From DASUCS01 sp041166745 (GTDB lineage Bacteria; Actinomycetota; Acidimicrobiia; Acidimicrobiales; JACDCH01), in NCBI GenBank assembly GCA_041166745.1, contig JBEEGH010000028.1, positions 62,001 to 126,000 on the forward strand: a stretch of DNA of 64,000 nt, given 5' to 3'. Under the pieces are notes generated by a model. That model made no database searches. It saw only the letters and a list, made by a program, of their open reading frames with translations, and was not told the DNA's origin. Shown here in pieces: positions 60,330 through 64,000 of the stretch. The number at the start of each line of letters is the position of its first letter. Positions within the stretch are counted from its first letter, which is position 1. The position numbers were made by a program, and so were the translations under genes.

Positions 60330-62273
60330 ATGTCCCAGGAAACGGTTTTCAACGGTCGCTACGAGCTGCATCGCCGCATCGCACGCGGCGGTATGGCCGA
60401 TGTCTTTCTCGCCCGCGATCAGCTGCTCGATCGACCGGTGGCGGTCAAGGTGCTGTTCCCCGAGTTCGCCACCGATCCGAGCTTCGTCGAGCGGTTCCGC
60501 CGTGAGGCCCAGAGTGCCGCCAACCTGAACCATCCGAACATCGTGTCGGTCTACGACTGGGGCCAAGAGCAGGGCACGTACTTCATCGTCATGGAGTACA
60601 TCGAGGGCCGGAGCCTGGCCGACATCCTGCGCGCCGAAGGCCCGTTGCATCCGCAGCGGGCGGCCGAGGTCGCGTCCGACATCGCCGCCGCGCTCGGCTT
60701 CGCGCATCGCAACGGCGTCGTGCACCGCGACGTGAAGCCCGGCAACGTGCTCATCTCGCCGAGCGGTCAAGTGAAGGTCGCCGACTTCGGCATCGCCCGC
60801 GCGCTCGGGGCCGATCCCGAATCCAACCTCACCCAAGCGGGTTCGGTGATGGGCACCGCCACCTACTTCGCGCCCGAACAGGCGCAAGGGCTTCCGCTCG
60901 ACCCGCGCAGCGACCTGTACTCGCTCGGCGTCGTGCTCTACGAGATGGTCACCGGCCGGGCGCCGTTCAGCGGCGAGAGCCCGGTGGCGATCGCCTACAA
61001 GCACGTGCAAGAGCAGCCGGCACCCCCGCGGCACCTCAACACGAACGTCCCCACCGATCTCGAGGCGATCATCCTCAAGCTGCTGTCGAAGAACCCGCAG
61101 GCGCGCTATCCGTCGGCCGACGACCTGCGCGCCGACCTGCGACGCTTCCGAGAGGGACAGCCGGTGTTCGCCGTCGCGGGTGCCGCCGCGGGCGGAGCCG
61201 CCGCCGCCGGCGCGACGCAGGCGATGGCGGCGACGCAAGCGGTGCGCGGTGTCGAGGGAACCGCCGCGGTGCCGGTCAGCGAGTACGCCGCGGGCGGCGC
61301 CGAACCTCGACGAAGTGGCGCGTTCCTCGTCGTCTTGATCTTGTTGCTGCTGATCCTGGCCGGCTTGCTGTTCGCGCTGGGCAAGGTCATCTCGGGCGGC
61401 GGAAGCAGCGGTGAGACCGTCGACATCACGGTTCCGCAGGGTGGAGTGGTCGGCAAGTCCGAGGACGAAGCCACGAAGACCCTGCAGACGGCTGGCTTCG
61501 ACGTCACGCCCGTCCACGAGAAGAACGACACCGTGCCCGAGGGCATCGTGGTCAGCGTCGACCCGTCCGAAGGCACCACCGTCAAGGTCGAGAAGGGGAA
61601 GCGCGGCTCGGCAACGCTCCACGTGAGTGCCGGTGCCGACACCGTGAAGATGCCGAAGGTCGTCGGCCAGTTGAAGGACGAGGCCGAGAAATTCCTGAAC
61701 GACCAGGGCTTCAAGTCGGTCACCTTCGTCGACGGCACGTCCGAGGATCCGGGCGTGCAGGTCAACGAGGTGATCAGCCAGGATCCCGGCGAGGGTCAGG
61801 ACGTGAGGAAGGACGCCCCGATCAAGCTGACGATCTCGACCGGCAAGCCGAAGGTCGCCGTCCCCGATGTGCATGGGAAGTCCGTCGCGGAAGCCGCGAG
61901 CATCCTCGGCCAAGCCGGATTGAACGGGTCGAAGACCCAGACCGAAGCGTCGGAAGACGTCCCGAAGGATCAGGTGATCCGTACCGATCCACCCGCCACC
62001 ACCCAAGTCGACAAGGGCTCGAACGTCACGATCATCGTGTCATCCGGCAAGCCCCAGGTGAGTGTGCCGTCGGTGACCGAACTCACGAAGGCGGCGGCCG
62101 ACAACGCCATCACCAACGCCGGACTGGTGCCGCACGCGACCTGCCACATCACCGGTGGCGCGCCTGCGGGCGGCAAGGTCACGAGTCAGGACCCGACCGC
62201 CAACACCAAGGTCGACAAAGGGACGACGGTCAACTACGACGTCGACACTTCTGATCCCACGCTTTGCGCTTAA
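60330..62273 (+). CDS. pknB: PknB: Ser/Thr protein kinase with four PASTA domains
   Basis: A 647-residue receptor kinase. The kinase domain (about 8-270) has the P-loop IARGGMADVFLA, lysine in VAVKVLF, catalytic loop VVHRDVKPGNVLIS and DFGIAR. An Ala/Gly-rich juxtamembrane stretch precedes one membrane segment (FLVVLILLLLILAGLLFALG, about 331-350). Four PASTA repeats of about 68 residues (each with a VPxVxGKSxxEA-type core) end at the C-terminus. It senses muropeptides or lipid II and phosphorylates cell-growth regulators. Its stop overlaps trpG on the other strand by 4 nt. Confidence 0.97.
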   Translation: MSQETVFNGRYELHRRIARGGMADVFLARDQLLDRPVAVKVLFPEFATDPSFVERFRREAQSAANLNHPNIVSVYDWGQEQGTYFIVMEYIEGRSLADILRAEGPLHPQRAAEVASDIAAALGFAHRNGVVHRDVKPGNVLISPSGQVKVADFGIARALGADPESNLTQAGSVMGTATYFAPEQAQGLPLDPRSDLYSLGVVLYEMVTGRAPFSGESPVAIAYKHVQEQPAPPRHLNTNVPTDLEAIILKLLSKNPQARYPSADDLRADLRRFREGQPVFAVAGAAAGGAAAAGATQAMAATQAVRGVEGTAAVPVSEYAAGGAEPRRSGAFLVVLILLLLILAGLLFALGKVISGGGSSGETVDITVPQGGVVGKSEDEATKTLQTAGFDVTPVHEKNDTVPEGIVVSVDPSEGTTVKVEKGKRGSATLHVSAGADTVKMPKVVGQLKDEAEKFLNDQGFKSVTFVDGTSEDPGVQVNEVISQDPGEGQDVRKDAPIKLTISTGKPKVAVPDVHGKSVAEAASILGQAGLNGSKTQTEASEDVPKDQVIRTDPPATTQVDKGSNVTIIVSSGKPQVSVPSVTELTKAAADNAITNAGLVPHATCHITGGAPAGGKVTSQDPTANTKVDKGTTVNYDVDTSDPTLCA

Positions 62274-62857
62274 GACACCACTTGGGTCATCGCGAGGAAG
62301 TTGCGCAGCAGGTCGTGACCTGACGCCGTGAGGATCGACTCCGGGTGGAACTGCACACCTTCGACGGCGTACTCGCGGTGGCGCAACCCCATCACGATGC
62401 CGTCGTCGGTCTCGGCGGTGATCTCGAGCTCATCGGGAACCGACGCCCGGTCGACGATGAGCGAGTGATACCGCGTCGCCTCGAACGGATTGGGCAGCCC
62501 TTCGAACAGGCCACGGCCGTCGTGGTGGATGATGGAGGTCTTGCCATGCATGACCTGCGGAGCGCGCACGACCTGTCCGCCGAACACCTGGCCCATGCAC
62601 TGATGACCGAGGCACACCCCGAACACGGGCCGGCGGCCGGCGAATGACCGGATCACGTCGTTGGACAATCCGGCATCATCGGGCGTACCGGGGCCCGGGG
62701 AGATCAGGATGGCATCGGGATCGAGCCCGAAGATCTCGTCAAGTGTCAGCGCGTCGTGCCGATGGACGATGGGATCAGCTCCCAGCTCGCCCAGATACTG
62801 GACGAGGTTGTAGACGAACGAGTCGTAGTTGTCGATGACCAAGACGCGGGGACGCAT
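62270..62857 (-). CDS. trpG: Anthranilate / aminodeoxychorismate synthase glutamine amidotransferase
   Basis: A 195-residue class I glutamine amidotransferase. Catalytic Cys is in FGVCLGHQCMGQVFGG near residue 82; the His/Glu pair is in VEGVQFHPESILT near residues 172-174. ISPGPGTPDDAG is standard. It provides ammonia for anthranilate (TrpE) or aminodeoxychorismate (PabB) synthesis. In actinobacteria this gene sits next to pknB by conserved synteny, not because of shared biochemistry. TACCCT on the minus strand 12 nt before the ATG may be its -10. Converges on pknB. Confidence 0.94.
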   Translation of the reverse strand: MRPRVLVIDNYDSFVYNLVQYLGELGADPIVHRHDALTLDEIFGLDPDAILISPGPGTPDDAGLSNDVIRSFAGRRPVFGVCLGHQCMGQVFGGQVVRAPQVMHGKTSIIHHDGRGLFEGLPNPFEATRYHSLIVDRASVPDELEITAETDDGIVMGLRHREYAVEGVQFHPESILTASGHDLLRNFLAMTQVVS

Positions 62858-62880
62858 AGAACATTCGGGAGGGTACTCGG

Positions 62881-63801
62881 GTGCCTGATCAGGGTCGCCG
62901 GGGTTCTCTGTCGCACCGACTCTCGGCTTCGACGCGGATCCTCGCCGTCGAGGACGAGGACGACATCGCCGAATTCCTGCGGGCCTATTTCCGGGCCAGC
63001 GGCTACGACCTCGTGCACCTCGACCCGTCCAGTCCGGCCGAGGTGATCGACGCCATCGATGAGCACCGGCCCGACCTGATCCTCCTCGACTACGGGCTGC
63101 GAGGGTTCTCCGGCGACGACGCGTATCGCCTGATCCGAGCGCAGGAGCGGTTCGCGTTCCTGCCCGTGATCGTCGTGACGGGCGACGCCACCGCGAAGGC
63201 GAAGAGCGCGGTCAGCGCAACCGGGCTCGACGGATTCGTCGCCAAACCGTTCAATGTCAACACGCTGGCCGGTCTCGTGGCCGAACGCATCGAGGGCGCC
63301 CGCACGGTTTCCGAAGGCGGACGTGACGAGACCCTCGGCGTGATGACCCAGTCGTATCTGACGGCCCGGTTGAGCGACGAGATCAACGCCGCGGGCTCCG
63401 GCCACTCGGTCTCGTTCGCACTGGTGCAGCTCCGCACGCTCGGGGCGATCCATTCCGCGGCCGGGGCCGCAGGCGTCACGTTCGTCGTACGCGAGTTGAT
63501 CGCGTTCGCCCGTGGTCGGCTGCCGGACGGTGCGGTGCTCGGCCGCACCGACGCCAACGAGCTCGCGGTGTTGCTCTCCGGATCGTCGGCCGCGACCCTC
63601 GAACCGGTGCTCGCCGCGGCGTTGGCCGCCAGCCCGGGGACGGTCAGCCTTCCGGGCGGCGCGACGGTCACGGTCGAGTTGGCCGCCGGGCTGGCCTCGT
63701 TTCCCGAGCACGCCGGCTCGGTCGACGAGCTCTACATGGCCGCCGACGCCGCCCTCGCTGACGCCATCGACGGCGGCCAGGCGCTGGCTGTCGCCATCTA
63801 G
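62881..63801 (+). CDS. Response regulator with degenerate GGDEF-like output domain
   Basis: A 306-residue protein. The N-terminal receiver (about 18-135) has ILAVEDEDDIAEFLR, phosphoacceptor Asp in LILLDYGLRG, VIVVTGDATA and the Lys in GFVAKPFNV. The C-terminal domain (about 160-300) has a GGDEF-like layout with the signature reading GRTDANELAVLLSG and the end PEHAGSVDELYMAADAALADA. Without the GGDEF core it is probably not a diguanylate cyclase and may bind a nucleotide or protein. GTG start with GGAGGG upstream. It is inserted between trpG and crgA, an unusual position. No partner histidine kinase is seen. Confidence 0.85.
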   Translation: MPDQGRRGSLSHRLSASTRILAVEDEDDIAEFLRAYFRASGYDLVHLDPSSPAEVIDAIDEHRPDLILLDYGLRGFSGDDAYRLIRAQERFAFLPVIVVTGDATAKAKSAVSATGLDGFVAKPFNVNTLAGLVAERIEGARTVSEGGRDETLGVMTQSYLTARLSDEINAAGSGHSVSFALVQLRTLGAIHSAAGAAGVTFVVRELIAFARGRLPDGAVLGRTDANELAVLLSGSSAATLEPVLAAALAASPGTVSLPGGATVTVELAAGLASFPEHAGSVDELYMAADAALADAIDGGQALAVAI

Positions 63802-63818
63802 GGACGCGAGGGCTCTAG

Positions 63819-63824
63819 TAAGTT
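63819..63824 (+). promoter_or_regulatory. Probable -10 box of crgA
   Basis: TAAGTT lies 5 nt before GTG 63830 and 8 nt before ATG 63833, a leaderless arrangement. Confidence 0.5.
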
Positions 63825-63829
63825 CCGCC

Positions 63830-64000
63830 GTGATGGCGAAGCCCACGAAACGACGGGTGCAAGGCGGCCGAACAACGCCGAAGGGCGGCCCCACGCGGGC
63901 CCCCAAGGTCACCGAGCCGACCCCCAGCGCGCGGTACACGCCCCCGATCCCGCGCGACGTGAAGATCAGCCCGATCTGGGTGCCGATCCTGATGTTCGTC
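63830..64000 (+). CDS. crgA: Cell division protein CrgA (5' part only)
   Basis: The first 57 codons are visible; the rest lies beyond the window. The basic N-terminus MAKPTKRRVQGGR, a Thr/Pro-rich region, and the start of a membrane segment after VKISPIWVPILMFV match CrgA, an actinobacterial two-pass membrane protein that coordinates FtsZ, FtsI and FtsQ at the septum. GTG 63830 or ATG 63833 are alternative starts in the same frame. Its position near trpG and pknB matches conserved actinobacterial synteny. Confidence 0.88.
   Translation, partial: MMAKPTKRRVQGGRTTPKGGPTRAPKVTEPTPSARYTPPIPRDVKISPIWVPILMFV

Noticed and set aside
60183..62006. A 607-codon minus-strand frame across pknB
   Set aside because: Pure antisense of kinase and PASTA sequence; no ribosome binding site and no domain.

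Overview
The window is high-GC DNA from an actinobacterium. An fhaA-fhaB-pstP-rodA-pbpA-pknB set with trpG and crgA at the right end is characteristic of Actinomycetota. Genes for F420/LLM-type and PNPOx-type oxidoreductases, and many promoters whose -10 box lies 5-12 nt before the start codon, agree with this. The large sulfotransferase repertoire makes an aquatic Acidimicrobiia-like lineage my best guess. That placement is inference; no rRNA gene is present.

Layout. 1-13 kb is catabolic and accessory: ornithine cyclodeaminase (cut by the window edge), pirin, a DUF3224 protein, enoyl-CoA hydratase, a ferredoxin-P450-Baeyer-Villiger-type monooxygenase run, an M15 peptidase, PAS/MBL/LLM genes, a TetR-controlled SDR and haloalkane dehalogenase, and a DUF899 protein. 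13-19 kb holds a STAS protein overlapping an ECF sigma gene tail to tail, and two flavin-dependent halogenase-family genes flanking a cation/H+ antiporter.

19-32.6 kb is the most unusual part. A tightly coupled run encodes a carrier protein, two SGNH-like proteins, a lipoyl-fold-like protein, an acyl-CoA dehydrogenase and a free-standing amino-acid adenylation enzyme, followed by a GT4 glycosyltransferase. Six sulfotransferase-family genes and a GT2 gene surround it. Carrier protein plus adenylation enzyme plus dehydrogenase, near halogenases, is the logic of pyrrole-2-carboxyl (prolyl-carrier) pathways. Here it sits in a glycan-sulfation setting, so I propose an undescribed biosynthetic or surface-glycan decoration system. 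Within it, a divergent sulfotransferase pair is present twice, each forward gene preceded by a short leader ORF sharing the motif SRYAD.

32.6-36 kb encodes secreted proteins: a cupredoxin with TIG-like repeats, a Tat-exported multicopper oxidase and an RTX-type repeat protein. 36-38.4 kb has three tRNA genes, a small lytic transglycosylase lipoprotein with a structured leader, and pheA. 38.4-50.3 kb carries larB-larC, a DUF4031 protein, an HD hydrolase, a desaturase, a PaaX-like regulator, MBL, cNMP-binding and FHA-HTH proteins, D-cysteine desulfhydrase-like and D-aminoacylase-like enzymes, a TetR/PNPOx pair with a clear shared operator, and an extradiol dioxygenase. 50.3-64 kb has a short class-II UvrA, tRNA-Leu, a secreted protein of unknown function, the cell-growth kinase/phosphatase cluster, trpG, a REC plus degenerate-GGDEF regulator, and the start of crgA.

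Two regulatory themes recur. At least sixteen genes have a TANNNT box 5-12 nt before the start codon, suggesting leaderless or near-leaderless transcription. Overlaps of the ATGA, GTGA or TGATG type link most operon members.
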